From Thalassolituus sp034111725 (GTDB taxonomy: Bacteria; Pseudomonadota; Gammaproteobacteria; Pseudomonadales; Oceanobacteraceae): 63,813 nucleotides of DNA. The first letter of the stretch is position 1. Every line of letters begins with the position of its first letter. The translations under genes were made by a program, and so were the position numbers. Of this stretch, positions 25,747 to 34,829 are shown piece by piece. The DNA is taken from the NCBI RefSeq assembly GCF_034111725.1, contig NZ_JAWUWR010000011.1:1-63813 (forward strand). The letters are read 5' to 3'. The notes beneath the pieces were generated by a model. The model saw only the letters and a program-made list of their open reading frames with translations, made no database searches and had not been told where the DNA came from.

Positions 25747-26313
25747 TTATAGCTCCAACAAAGCTTCTATCTCGCTGTCGCTAGGTACTTTAAAGCTAGA
25801 GTTAGATTGTACGATTTTACCCCGAGGATCAATTAAATATTTATAAAAGTTCCAACGGGGTGCTACATCCTGTTCTGCCACTTGTATGAATAGAGGATGC
25901 GCTTCTGGCCCCTTTACCGGCACAGTAGCTAACATGGTAAAACTCACACCAAAGTTCTTAAAGCAAACGTCAGCCGCTTCTGCTTCATCGTCGGCTTCTT
26001 GATTGAACGAATCCGATGATACGCCAATAACGACTAAACCCTTATCTTTAAACTTATCGTGAATTTTCTGTAAATCACCAAACTGATCGGTAAATCCACA
26101 GTGACTCGCGGTATTCACCAACAACACAGGGTGACCATTCGTCACCTCACAAAGATTCAGCATTTTGCTACTATGCAGCTGCTTCATGGTGTAATGAAAA
26201 ATTGCAGGGCAGCTATCTGGATAAACCTTTGCAGGCATCACAGGCATCTCTTCTGCAAACGCAAATGGCGCAAACAAAAACGCTGAGACGGCTAACAATG
26301 TATCAAGCTTCAT
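25747..26313 (-). CDS. Periplasmic glutathione peroxidase family protein
   Basis: Thioredoxin-fold peroxidase of 188 residues with a signal peptide (TLLAVSAFLFAPFAFA). The GPx signatures are present: LLVNTASHCGFTDQF with the peroxidatic Cys (selenocysteine in animal enzymes), GLVVIGVSSDSFNQE, and PRWNFYKYLIDPRGKIV with the catalytic Trp-Asn. There are extra cysteines (SCPAIFHY, LNLCEV, DVCFKNFG) compared with short cytosolic forms. Exported GPx-like enzymes usually work with thioredoxin-like donors; the donor here is unknown. Ends at a strong terminator. Confidence 0.93.
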   Translation of the reverse strand: MKLDTLLAVSAFLFAPFAFAEEMPVMPAKVYPDSCPAIFHYTMKQLHSSKMLNLCEVTNGHPVLLVNTASHCGFTDQFGDLQKIHDKFKDKGLVVIGVSSDSFNQEADDEAEAADVCFKNFGVSFTMLATVPVKGPEAHPLFIQVAEQDVAPRWNFYKYLIDPRGKIVQSNSSFKVPSDSEIEALLEL

Positions 26314-26423
26314 ATTGCTCTCCTAGCTTTAAACGTCAGAACATTGGTAATGCTGATGATAGGATACTACCACCGCAACACCCTTCTATTTTGTATTCAT
26401 TTGTTAAGCAACGAACGTTACAA

Positions 26424-26819
26424 TTATTCTACTGCATCCAATGCTGCGCGAATGTCTTCATCAAGTACGAGAGGATCAACTAAAACCGCCTCTTCTTTCA
26501 GATTAGGTAGTACTACCAGTAAAGTTTCGTCTTGATCTAGGCCAGGGGTCCAACGCTCTAACCAAGTCGCTAAATCTATCATCTTTGGCTTGCAGTCAGC
26601 CCAATCGCCATTCGCCCAATCCAAGGTATAGTCAGGATGCGGCCATACAGGCAAGCAGTTCTCACCATCTTCACCGGTAACGGTTACCCAACCTTCGTCA
26701 TTCGCTAGACTCCAAATCTCACCCTCTTCTGCAACTTTGCGAACAAAAAGTTCGTAACGCTTGTTGTCGGATAACGCCAAGGATGCTTGACGGTTTTTGC
26801 TAGATAATGAGTAAGTCAT
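26424..26819 (-). CDS. DUF2750 domain-containing protein
   Basis: Soluble, acidic protein of 131 residues matching DUF2750: LSSKNRQASLALSDNKRYELFVRKVAEEGEIWSLAN DEGW (read in two parts), VWPHPDYTLDWANGDW and a C-terminal DLATWLERWTPGLDQDETLLVVLPN. Function unknown. Start at ATG 26819; the TTG at 26831 is an alternative that overlaps the ribosome site. It diverges from yejK. Confidence 0.88.
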   Translation of the reverse strand: MTYSLSSKNRQASLALSDNKRYELFVRKVAEEGEIWSLANDEGWVTVTGEDGENCLPVWPHPDYTLDWANGDWADCKPKMIDLATWLERWTPGLDQDETLLVVLPNLKEEAVLVDPLVLDEDIRAALDAVE

Positions 26820-26983
26820 CTGAAGTTCCAATACAAAGGCTAAAGCAATTCATGTAAAGACCTAAGTGTAACGCTCTCAGCGCTGAAATGCTCGAAATCG
26901 AAGGATGAATTACTATCGCCGTAACGGTGTCAGAGCATTTTGCCGTGTTATCATATGCAGCTCTCAAATTCGGCATCTTCATC

Positions 26984-28105
26984 ATGGCATTACGTTTTTT
27001 CATTACCCACCAAATCGCTAAAGCGAGCAACGATCCGGCTGCGAAACTTAACTGTAGCGTGCTAGAAGGCAATGCCGACGAAGGTGCTCTGGCGCCGTAT
27101 TATCAGCAAGCGGCATCTCAGCTGAAAGGCATACTGATGCAACGCAGCGGCAAACGCTATGGCGTGTTCTCCGACGAGCAGCCGACGGTGCGCGGCCTCA
27201 TCAAAGATTGGCAACGCGATGGCATGTCGTTCCAAAGCTTCTCCAAGCGCCTAACCGAGCACTTAAGCTCGACTCTGGATAGCAGCGAATTTGAGATGGA
27301 AGGTTATCTTGCCTATTTTTACGAAACCTTAGCTGATCACGACAAGCTGTATGTATTTCACTTACGCCACAAAGAGAGTGTGAGCGTCGGCGCAGACATG
27401 AGCCTGACGGAAACGCGCTACATCGACTTCTCCAATACTGGCTTTGGCGTTTGTATTAACCTGACGGATTGGCAGCAAGATAGTGATAGCAAGTACATCA
27501 CCTTCTCATTTGGGCGCGGTGATAAGCCACTGCAAAATCATATGGCTGCAGGCATTGGTTTTACCGATACCCTCAACACCCAAGCCGAAACTGAAGAGTT
27601 TTTGTCGATAGTGGATCAATACAGCCAAACGCTGCCTGAAGAACAACGCTTTGAGTACAAGGCCAAAGTGGTGGGCTACTGCATGGAGCATGATTTACGC
27701 GGTGAACCCGTTGTATTTGATGAGCTTGCCGATCATTTAGCCGCCGAAACCAAGTCGCATCCAGCGGAAGCATTTTCGCATTACATTATCGAGAAGAAAA
27801 AAGAAACGCGCCAACAACAGCGCAGTAATTCGGGCCTAAGCCCTGAGCAATTAGCCGCCCAAGGCGCGCCAATGATTGAAGTGGCCGAAGCGGTAAAAGC
27901 CGAGTTAATCCCAGATAGAAAACAATTACGTGGATTTATTCGTTACAGCGGTAAGAACAAAGATTTAAGCATTAGTTTTTCCGCTAACTTGATGGGCGAA
28001 GGCATCGAATTCGACGCACCCAATAAGCGTCTTATCGTTAACGCGATACCCGAGAGCCTGCTAAAGCAGCTTAAAGGCAAATCGAAATACGACGACGAAG
28101 GCTAG
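26984..28105 (+). CDS. yejK: Nucleoid-associated protein YejK/NdpA
   Basis: Nucleoid-associated protein of 373 residues (E. coli YejK 335). The start is ATG 26984, MALRFFITHQIAKA, matching the family; the GTG at 26927 adds an unrelated leader. Typical parts: VRGLIKDWQRDGMSFQSFSKRLTEHL, FYETLADHDKLYVFHLRHKESV, RYIDFSNTGFGVCINLTDWQ, YITFSFGRGDKPLQNHM and a tail IRYSGKNKDLSISFSANLMG. Proposed to bind DNA and topoisomerase IV in E. coli. Single-gene unit, convergent with the GTPase gene. Confidence 0.92.
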   Translation: MALRFFITHQIAKASNDPAAKLNCSVLEGNADEGALAPYYQQAASQLKGILMQRSGKRYGVFSDEQPTVRGLIKDWQRDGMSFQSFSKRLTEHLSSTLDSSEFEMEGYLAYFYETLADHDKLYVFHLRHKESVSVGADMSLTETRYIDFSNTGFGVCINLTDWQQDSDSKYITFSFGRGDKPLQNHMAAGIGFTDTLNTQAETEEFLSIVDQYSQTLPEEQRFEYKAKVVGYCMEHDLRGEPVVFDELADHLAAETKSHPAEAFSHYIIEKKKETRQQQRSNSGLSPEQLAAQGAPMIEVAEAVKAELIPDRKQLRGFIRYSGKNKDLSISFSANLMGEGIEFDAPNKRLIVNAIPESLLKQLKGKSKYDDEG

Positions 28106-28127
28106 CGCCTGATTTAGATGCTCATCT

Positions 28128-29504
28128 CTATGCAGATATCACAGTCGTAAACCAGTTGTTTAACACCTGTTTAATATCTGCTTCCAGTTCTTCATCATCT
28201 CCCACCGCCAAATTCTGTATCTTTTTTAACGCTTGCAGCGGCTCAGAATAATCAAGTTTGGTCACCGCATCGTCATCCAGCATAAGTTGCTGCTGCGCGG
28301 CATGGCCGCGATGAAACAAGGCATCCAACAAGTGCGACTGACGTGCAAGTAACAAGGTTATCGTTGGCTGATCAAGCCCAACGACATACTGCCCTCGATA
28401 CCTTGCTAATAGTTGCTTACCAAACCGCTTACCAGTACTCCAGGACGAACCCAAAACGGCACCGGCAAGCGTTGCCGTACCTAAACTCAAGCCAGCGAGC
28501 ATGACGTCAACGCCGACACCAATAGCAGCACCCGTTGCCGCCGCAGACGCGGTATCAATACCAAATTTTTTCAATGCCTCAGGGGCAAATAAATCCAGTG
28601 TCCAACGCCCGTCTTTAATCGGAACATTGGCGTATTGGATATCATCTGCAGAGAACTGCAGTAACTGCAAAATGCGCCCCAGCTGTTCTTTTTCTTTAGC
28701 TCGCACCGTATTTTGTAGCCGAGTGGTGGCCTCAACTTCAGCATTTTTGTCTGCCGCAGTGGTATCGACAGTCACCTGAATTTTACTGACTGCCAGCATA
28801 AATTCGCTGCTGCATTGAATGCATGCGTGCCTTAATGCCAACCAATCTTCTTCGCGCTGCTGGATGAAGGTTTCTAGCAGCGCATAATAGGGCTCAAGTA
28901 CGGTTTGGAACTTTCGATACAAGCGTTTTTCCGCATCAAAGCTAAATGCTACCGTGTCGAATTCGACCAAGGAGTGGAAATTAAAATCGGCTAAGGTTTT
29001 ACGCCATTCAGTTTTGTGATTTCCGCCCTTTTCAATAAAATTAAGCACAGGAATAATCGGCCTTGCAGCCATGCTCAAACACCGTAACTCAAAGAGGTAT
29101 TTTTCCAATACGGGTTCGCGGCAATCAATAACATACAAAATAATATCGCTGATTAGAATTTGATTGAGAACCTTTAGCTCTTGATCAAACTCTTGTTGAT
29201 TAGCAGAGTCTCTAACAAAACTAACCAGAGTATCGCGCCCCGATAAGTTAGCCGATGTAAGTGCTTGCAAACGTTCCGCCAGCGCTACGGAGTCTTCTAA
29301 TCCGGGCGTGTCACGCAATTCGAGAAAGGCTTTATCGGCTAGAAAAATCTGCGCCGACTCTACATGTCGAGTAGTACCAGCGCGATTATCAATTTCACCA
29401 AAATCAGAATTGCGCATGAGCGTGCGCACTAGCGAGGTTTTACCCGTATTAGTATGCCCGACAACGCTTAAAATGATGGGTAACGAAATCTGCTTATTAG
29501 TCAT
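28128..29504 (-). CDS. DUF3482 domain-containing GTPase
   Basis: P-loop GTPase of about 458 residues. G motifs: G1 VVGHTNTGKTSLVR near the N-terminus, G2 in NRAGTTRHVE, G3 LRDTPGLEDS, and a possible G4 at VLNFIEKGG (N-x-x-x, not the classic NKxD). The C-terminal DUF3482 part has a glycine/alanine-rich membrane-like stretch (GAAIGVGVDVMLAGLSLGTATLAGAVLG). Start ATG 29504 overlaps the stop of the DUF2868 gene (ATGACTAA); ATG 29513 is also possible. The overlap and shared distribution suggest a membrane GTPase complex with the DUF2868 protein; the function is unknown. Confidence 0.88.
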   Translation of the reverse strand: MTNKQISLPIILSVVGHTNTGKTSLVRTLMRNSDFGEIDNRAGTTRHVESAQIFLADKAFLELRDTPGLEDSVALAERLQALTSANLSGRDTLVSFVRDSANQQEFDQELKVLNQILISDIILYVIDCREPVLEKYLFELRCLSMAARPIIPVLNFIEKGGNHKTEWRKTLADFNFHSLVEFDTVAFSFDAEKRLYRKFQTVLEPYYALLETFIQQREEDWLALRHACIQCSSEFMLAVSKIQVTVDTTAADKNAEVEATTRLQNTVRAKEKEQLGRILQLLQFSADDIQYANVPIKDGRWTLDLFAPEALKKFGIDTASAAATGAAIGVGVDVMLAGLSLGTATLAGAVLGSSWSTGKRFGKQLLARYRGQYVVGLDQPTITLLLARQSHLLDALFHRGHAAQQQLMLDDDAVTKLDYSEPLQALKKIQNLAVGDDEELEADIKQVLNNWFTTVISA

Positions 29505-30900
29505 GAGCGCCATCCGTACTTTGTAATAACACACAGTGTTGGGGCTGAATACTCAACATTTGCGCCTGCTCTTGCCATTGCGCATAAGTATTTTCACTAG
29601 CAATCCGCATTGCCCCATCCTCAATACACCCGAGCCAATATTTCTTACCTTTCGGCATCAGGCTCTGCAACAACCGCAATGTCCCACGGTCGGGTGGCTT
29701 ATTAGCATTGACCAAAAACACCACGCTACCCGCGCTATTTTTAATAAACGCTAATGCTTGGTCAGTTGTATCTTTATTAACCACATTGACCAGTACCGGA
29801 GTAGTCAATTGGGATGGTAATTGGGTGACCAGTGACCTAGGTAGCTCGAAGCCTAAGAACAGCGCTTCGCTAGGTAATGCTCGAAAACTTTGCTTCGTCT
29901 TCTGCAACGACTGATGAGGTTGCGCATGACTGTCGGCATCTAAAATATCACCCTGGCCACTCAGTGGCTGCCATTCACGTTTAAGCGCAAGATAGTAGGG
30001 ATCTTGATAATTCAGAGAAAACCGACGCAATTGAACTGCGCCGAGTACGCGACACATAACCCATGCCACTAACCGAGGAAATAAACCGTAAAATAGCAAA
30101 CATCCCAACAAAAAATAGGCCCATGAAGAACGCAAGGTTGAACTCATTTCGTTCAGCCCTTGCTGACTGGCAATAACCTCATCAACCGAGGGTGTCGGCC
30201 AATGAATAACATCCATAGAAAAGCTTAAATAAGCGGTTAACTGCTGGAATGCTGCTTGGTCTAATATGGTTGACCCCCAAATAAAATCGTATTGGCGCGT
30301 CATCAATACCAACAGTAAAGCGATAAAACCGCCCGCTAAATAACTTAACCAAACACTATGCACGACGCGCCCTATAAACCACTTTCCTTGCGGATTGGAC
30401 AGTTGAATATGCAACCAAGTTTTGCTCGCATATTGCGAATAATGACCCTTTGCCGCCAGCTTTATAGTCCAGTTCAAACAAGGCATAAATATCGACACGA
30501 GCGGACTGCTTGCCGGTGTACGTAATACAAAAGTGAACAGCAACCAAAGCACAAACGACAACAAATTAAAGCCTAACAAAACCATCAACACCCAAAACAC
30601 ATTCAAAGTGCCAGCACCGCTAACCGCTTGAACAACGGCGAACATACCCGCTAGGCCAGCCAGCAAACAACTGCCCAACAATAAGGTTCGAAACCAATGC
30701 TGCGCTTGATCAAGGGCACTCTCGAATTCAGGTTGTAACTTACTCTGTGAAACTCGCTGACGTAGAAACGCCTCAAAACTTGAGGCCGGCTGGGCACGTA
30801 TGGTCAATGCTTGACTCTGTTGCTCGATAGACCGTAACTGCTCAATCTCTATTTTCTCACGGTAATCCAGTGACACCCTTATCCACCCGCTGCGAACCAA
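29497..30900 (-). CDS. DUF2868 domain-containing membrane protein
   Basis: Inner-membrane protein of up to 467 residues. Four hydrophobic segments are visible: LLLGSCLLAGLAGMFAVVQAV, LNVFWVLMVLLGFNLLSFVLWLLF, LSYLAGGFIALLLVLM and YFLLGCLLFYGLFPRLVAWVM. A C-terminal soluble domain follows (VLVNVVNKDTTDQALAFIKNSAGSVVFLVNANKPPDRGTLRLLQ, in two parts), shaped like a small Rossmann-type fold. Starts at TTG 30900 as the first possible codon, with GTG 30876 as an alternative. It precedes and overlaps the DUF3482 GTPase. Confidence 0.85.
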   Translation of the reverse strand: MVRSGWIRVSLDYREKIEIEQLRSIEQQSQALTIRAQPASSFEAFLRQRVSQSKLQPEFESALDQAQHWFRTLLLGSCLLAGLAGMFAVVQAVSGAGTLNVFWVLMVLLGFNLLSFVLWLLFTFVLRTPASSPLVSIFMPCLNWTIKLAAKGHYSQYASKTWLHIQLSNPQGKWFIGRVVHSVWLSYLAGGFIALLLVLMTRQYDFIWGSTILDQAAFQQLTAYLSFSMDVIHWPTPSVDEVIASQQGLNEMSSTLRSSWAYFLLGCLLFYGLFPRLVAWVMCRVLGAVQLRRFSLNYQDPYYLALKREWQPLSGQGDILDADSHAQPHQSLQKTKQSFRALPSEALFLGFELPRSLVTQLPSQLTTPVLVNVVNKDTTDQALAFIKNSAGSVVFLVNANKPPDRGTLRLLQSLMPKGKKYWLGCIEDGAMRIASENTYAQWQEQAQMLSIQPQHCVLLQSTDGAHD

Positions 30901-30987
30901 TGACTCGAAAGCTTAGCATTACGACTGGTTAATAAATAGCGGTTACGCCAAGCTCAGCAGTGCTGAGAATGACCAACGAACAAGTAT

Positions 30988-31013
30988 AAAAAAACCCGCT
31001 TTCGCGGGTTTTT
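30988..31013 (-). terminator. Rho-independent terminator after the lipoprotein gene
   Basis: ACCCGC/GCGGGT stem (30994-30999 with 31004-31009) extended by an A-run on one side and T-run on the other, loop TTTC. On the minus strand seven Ts follow the stem about 40 bases past the lipoprotein stop at 31054. Symmetric enough to work both ways. Confidence 0.9.
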
Positions 31014-31053
31014 ATTATTTGCTAATCAACGCAAATTAATATTTCACTTAAGA

Positions 31054-32169
31054 TCAAGGAGCAACGGGGTTAATAACCACAGAAGCAGCACCATGCATAA
31101 AGTCACCATCATGTGGCCACAAGAATGCAGTAAACGGCGTTAACGCTAATGGATTAATCACATAGTCGTTATTCACTACTTCGTAATTAACATCAAAGGC
31201 AACGGTCGTCGCATCGTTTGAAATAGCCTCTGCCCAGTTCGCAGCTGCATTGCAGTCTGGCTCAGTGTCATTGCAGGTATTAATGTACAAAGTCGTTACC
31301 GCGGCGGTATTAATCGTCGCACCTAACGTATTTGTGATCACACCATCAATGTTTTGATCAAAACGATAGTACTGAAGCTGCTGATTGCTGGCGTTGTAAA
31401 AGGTGTATTCGCTTTGATCCACCTGCCAAACATCATTCGGTTGCTCGGTCGTTTTCGTTGCCGTTTGCACACCAATACACTGCGCAATAGCCGACGTTTG
31501 CTCGCCCGCCGTACCTAAGTTGGTGTAATCCAAGTTGTAGCTATAGGTCAGCTCAGGAGCCGTCGAGAAATCAGTACTGTCGCTGACCTTTACGCCTTCA
31601 ATAGCTAACGTTAAGTTCTCGCCCACTGGCGTGGTAATCGCGCTGCCGTTCACGGTTAGTGTTTGGAAGTCCGCGCTATAAGTCACAGTGAAATTCGTAT
31701 CTGTGGTGTAAGACACACCTGACGAATCAGCGGCCGTCGTTTCGCTTAAAGAAGCGGTATAACCATCAGCGGTAGCTGTTAACGTATACGCATCACGCCA
31801 GCCGCCTTCGCAACGAGTAACAGTATAAATACCATCAGCATTTACACTGATAGCGACTAGCTCGCGGCTAGTGCTAGTAAAATTAAATGGGTTCATGCTG
31901 TCGGCATCGTTTGGTAGCGTTGAGTCTTCAGTCGCTATCAACATCCAGATGCCTTCTGGAGAGGTGGTGCTTAACGCAGAGTTCGCAGCAGGTAAGCCCG
32001 ACAAATCAACTGGTGCTGGATCAATCGGATCTGGATCGACTGGATCCGTTGTTGGATCATCAGTACCGATTTCGTCGATAACCTCATCACCCCAATTACA
32101 CGCCGTTAAACTCAGTGCCATTGCCATCGCAACCGCGCCATGCCCCAAAACTTTCGTGAGAGTTGTCAT
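31054..32169 (-). CDS. Lipoprotein of unknown function with an acidic Asp/Pro linker
   Basis: Secreted lipoprotein of 371 residues. Lipobox LSLTACNWG (Cys at 24) with Asn at +2, favouring outer-membrane sorting. Then an Asp/Pro linker (DPTTDPVDPDPIDPAPVD) and a Thr/Ser/Asn-rich, beta-looking domain that starts with SPEGIWMLIATEDS and ends with HDGDFMHGAASVVINP. Four cysteines (CEGGW, CIGVQ, CNDTEPDC) could form two disulfides. No family recognised; it resembles the many surface lipoproteins of marine gammaproteobacteria. Own terminator downstream, so it is likely monocistronic. Confidence 0.82.
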   Translation of the reverse strand: MTTLTKVLGHGAVAMAMALSLTACNWGDEVIDEIGTDDPTTDPVDPDPIDPAPVDLSGLPAANSALSTTSPEGIWMLIATEDSTLPNDADSMNPFNFTSTSRELVAISVNADGIYTVTRCEGGWRDAYTLTATADGYTASLSETTAADSSGVSYTTDTNFTVTYSADFQTLTVNGSAITTPVGENLTLAIEGVKVSDSTDFSTAPELTYSYNLDYTNLGTAGEQTSAIAQCIGVQTATKTTEQPNDVWQVDQSEYTFYNASNQQLQYYRFDQNIDGVITNTLGATINTAAVTTLYINTCNDTEPDCNAAANWAEAISNDATTVAFDVNYEVVNNDYVINPLALTPFTAFLWPHDGDFMHGAASVVINPVAP

Positions 32170-32388
32170 TGTTATAATCCTTTGCCAAAAAGTTATGCCG
32201 CCGCGAGGAATGCCTCATCAACGCAAACAGACCCACATCCTACCAGCGATAAGAACTCGTCTTTGAGGTTAGGTTCGGACAGTTATAGATAAACACGAGG
32301 ATAAGTTGACTCACAGAAACAACAAGGGGTCATAATGTCGAATAGTGGCAGATAATGACTAGTCAAACACCAGTGGAATAATAGCGAC

Positions 32389-32655
32389 TTATTGCAGCTC
32401 ATTGTTGATAAAGGCGTCGAGAATCGCCATCAACTGCTCCTCGTCTGCAGATGGCCGTGAAATACTTTCTAACGCCGTTAGCTTGGCCTGCGCGGCGGTT
32501 TTAACTAAGCTCAATTCGGAATCAGAAAGATCGTGAATTAACGCCTGCCAAGTATCAATTTGCAGATCAGCCGTATCGTCTGGATTTAGGCCATCGTCGG
32601 GCTCAATTGTAATGTGGCAGAGCAAATCCATTAATAACGACGCAAGCTTACTCAT
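32389..32655 (-). CDS. Hypothetical acidic protein coupled to tcdA
   Basis: Unrecognised 88-residue acidic, helical protein: MSKLASLLMDLLCHITIEP, QIDTWQALIHDLSDSELSLVKTAAQAKL. The ATG overlaps the tcdA stop by four bases (ATGA), showing translational coupling. No signal or membrane helix. Function is unknown. Confidence 0.75.
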   Translation of the reverse strand: MSKLASLLMDLLCHITIEPDDGLNPDDTADLQIDTWQALIHDLSDSELSLVKTAAQAKLTALESISRPSADEEQLMAILDAFINNELQ

Positions 32656-33446
32656 GCCTTTTTCCCCGCATCTTCAGCAATACGCTTAACCACACGCGAC
32701 GCCGCCACAAAACCAAAAGTACCGGTGACCATAGTGGCCGCACCAAAACCGCTGGCGCAATCTAAGCGCGTACTATCACCATCAAAACGCTTGGTTTGAC
32801 ACACAGTGCCATCCGCCTGCGGATATTGCAGCTGCTCAGTCGAGAACACACACGGAATCGAATAATTACGCGATGGATTACGGGAAAAATTGTATTCGCG
32901 CCGTAATAAAGACCGCACTTTGCGCGCTAATGGATCATTAAAGGTTTTATTTAAGTCACCAATTTGAATTTGCGTAGGATCGGTTTGCCCACCCGCGGCA
33001 CCGGTAGTCACAATGCGAATTTTACGACGCTTACAAAAAGCGATAAGCGCGGCTTTATTCTTCACACTGTCGATGCAATCGACCACGTAATCCATATCCG
33101 CACTGATCATTTCCTCCAAATTCGCCGCTGTCACAAACGCCATACGGGCATCAACTTGGCAGTCAGGATTGATCAAACGAATACGCTCGGCCACGGCTTC
33201 CACCTTCAATTGCCCGACCGTGCCCTTCATCGCATGAATCTGACGGTTGGTGTTGGTCACACAGATATCATCCATATCGATCAAGGTGATACGGCCAATA
33301 CCGGAACGCGCCAAGGCCTCCGCCGCCCAAGAGCCGACACCACCAATACCAATCACGCATACATGCGCAGCGTGCAAACGCTGCAAACCAGCAGTGCCAT
33401 ACAAGCGACCAATACCACCAAAACGATCGAGATAATCAGGTGTCAC
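32652..33446 (-). CDS. tcdA: tRNA threonylcarbamoyladenosine dehydratase (TcdA/CsdL)
   Basis: ATP-dependent E1-like enzyme that cyclises t6A37 to ct6A in ANN-decoding tRNAs. It has 264 residues (E. coli TcdA 268). Nucleotide site VCVIGIGGVGSWAAEALARSGIGRITLID, the DMDDICVTNTNRQ loop, VVDCIDSVKNKAALI and TTGAAGGQTDPTQIQIGDL. Membrane-facing C-terminus (FGFVAASRVVKRIA). Start is GTG 33446. Confidence 0.96.
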   Translation of the reverse strand: MTPDYLDRFGGIGRLYGTAGLQRLHAAHVCVIGIGGVGSWAAEALARSGIGRITLIDMDDICVTNTNRQIHAMKGTVGQLKVEAVAERIRLINPDCQVDARMAFVTAANLEEMISADMDYVVDCIDSVKNKAALIAFCKRRKIRIVTTGAAGGQTDPTQIQIGDLNKTFNDPLARKVRSLLRREYNFSRNPSRNYSIPCVFSTEQLQYPQADGTVCQTKRFDGDSTRLDCASGFGAATMVTGTFGFVAASRVVKRIAEDAGKKA

Positions 33447-33669
33447 GCGGATTCCTATTGAGTTTGGGATGAAAACAATATGCCGATTATATAGGCGAAC
33501 GACTTGCGGGACATGGGTTTATTGAGCAACACGAGTCTCTTGCGAGCGAATCTAGGCTGAAAGAGAGGATCTTATCCGCGATTGAGCATGATGAGCAAAA
33601 ACATTGCTCAAGATGCTAAAACCTGCAATATAGACGTTCGCCATAACGCAGATAAACCATGAGGTAACA

Positions 33670-33915
33670 ATGACCGATATTAAATTATCTACGGAAGAGA
33701 AAGATCGAGTGATCCGTAAAGTAAAAAACTACTTCAATGCTGAATTAAACCAAGACATTGGTGGATTTCAAGCTGAATTTTTAATCGACTTTTTCGCTAA
33801 AGAAATCGGAGCCTACTTTTACAACCAAGGCCTATCTGATGCACAGACGCTGTTTTCTGAAAAAGCCGACGAATTGAGTTACCTAATTCAAGAGCTAGAA
33901 AAGCCGACCCTGTGA
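33670..33915 (+). CDS. DUF2164 family protein
   Basis: Small soluble protein of 81 residues with the DUF2164 pattern: KLSTEEKDRVIRKVKNYFNAELNQDIGGFQAEFLIDFF and IGAYFYNQGLSDAQTLF. Function unknown. Clear ribosome site (GAGG) before the ATG. Single-gene unit between tcdA and the suf regulator. Confidence 0.92.
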   Translation: MTDIKLSTEEKDRVIRKVKNYFNAELNQDIGGFQAEFLIDFFAKEIGAYFYNQGLSDAQTLFSEKADELSYLIQELEKPTL

Positions 33916-34040
33916 AAAAGTTGGATTGAAATAGTGAAATGGATTCATATCGATGTGGTAGGAAATACGAGCAAATGGATTCGTTGAGTGCTCTTACAAA
34001 AAAGACATCGGCACAAACAGTTAAAAAGATCCCTCTCCCC

Positions 34041-34508
34041 TCACAAATTCACCAACTGTATCCGTGGCGATTGCTGCACTAATTCGCGATACAACCTGTC
34101 TTGCACATGTGGGTTACGCAGGTCTTCTAGCGTCACTCGGGATAGCACCTGCATCAAAAGTTGATTGATTCCACCCCAGTTGCTGGCGAGTGAGCAGTTT
34201 TCGGTAATATCGCAGTGATGGTCGTCAGTGCTGCATTCGGTCAGCGCGACTGGGCCTTCAAAGGCCTCTACGACATCTAGTACGCTAATCTGCAATGGCG
34301 AACGTGCTAGGCGATAGCCACCATGAGCACCGCGACGGGTAATCACTAGGCCGGCATCGGCCAGCGCTTTCATCACTTTGCGTACCGTTGCGGTAGCCAA
34401 ACCAGTGGCAAGACCTATGTCGTCGGTCGATTGCTGCAACGAGGCCGACTGGGCAAGGTGGTTAAGTACCACGATCCCATAATCTGTCAGTTTGCCGATC
34501 TTCAGCAT
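34041..34508 (-). CDS. sufR: SUF-system Rrf2-family Fe-S regulator
   Basis: Winged-helix regulator of 155 residues of the Rrf2/IscR type, of the form found with suf operons (TIGR02944). The start ATG 34508 with AGGTGG upstream gives the family N-terminus MLKIGKLTDYGIVVLNHLAQ. Helix-turn-helix DIGLATGLATATVRKVMKAL and wing RGAHGGYRLARSP. Three cysteines, C-x6-C-x5-C (ECSTDDHHCDITENCS), are the likely cluster ligands. It diverges from sufB; an IscR-like operator covers the sufB promoter, so it probably represses suf when loaded with a cluster. Confidence 0.93.
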   Translation of the reverse strand: MLKIGKLTDYGIVVLNHLAQSASLQQSTDDIGLATGLATATVRKVMKALADAGLVITRRGAHGGYRLARSPLQISVLDVVEAFEGPVALTECSTDDHHCDITENCSLASNWGGINQLLMQVLSRVTLEDLRNPHVQDRLYRELVQQSPRIQLVNL

Positions 34509-34642
34509 AATCCCACCTTTTAACGCCTTATTTTGCTTGTATGAACCATCTGACAGGTCGATTTTGCGAGACTTTGAGAACAAATACCCCAGTAGATTGG
34601 TCAGAATTCATTCTCTTTGATAGAATCACCATAAATCAAATC

Positions 34643-34689
34643 ATACCAAGTTGGTATTGATTGCGATACCCGAGTAAAATACTCCGATA
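34643..34689 (+). promoter_or_regulatory. suf operon promoter with Rrf2/IscR-like operator
   Basis: Candidate -35 TTGGTA (34651-34656) and -10 TAAAAT (34675-34680), 18 bases apart. Over the -10 lies an imperfect palindrome: ATACCCGAGT (34666-34675), AAAAT core, ACTCCGATA (34681-34689), with GAGT/ACTC as exact inner arms. This is the layout of type 1 IscR boxes (ATA..GACT-N5-AGTC..TAT). A second, exact palindrome ATACCAAGTTGGTAT (34643-34657) covers the -35. About 140 bases separate the promoter from the sufB start. Confidence 0.7.
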
Positions 34690-34829
34690 CAGCGTTGAGA
34701 TTTGGTAGAATGATGCGCATTAGAACGCACACGCAAATCAGCGCCACAAGCATGGTTCTTAGCTCGTCTTCGCGCAACCCGCAGGCACGCCAGGAGCATT
34801 CATGAGCCAGACACCCAAGAGAGATCGCC

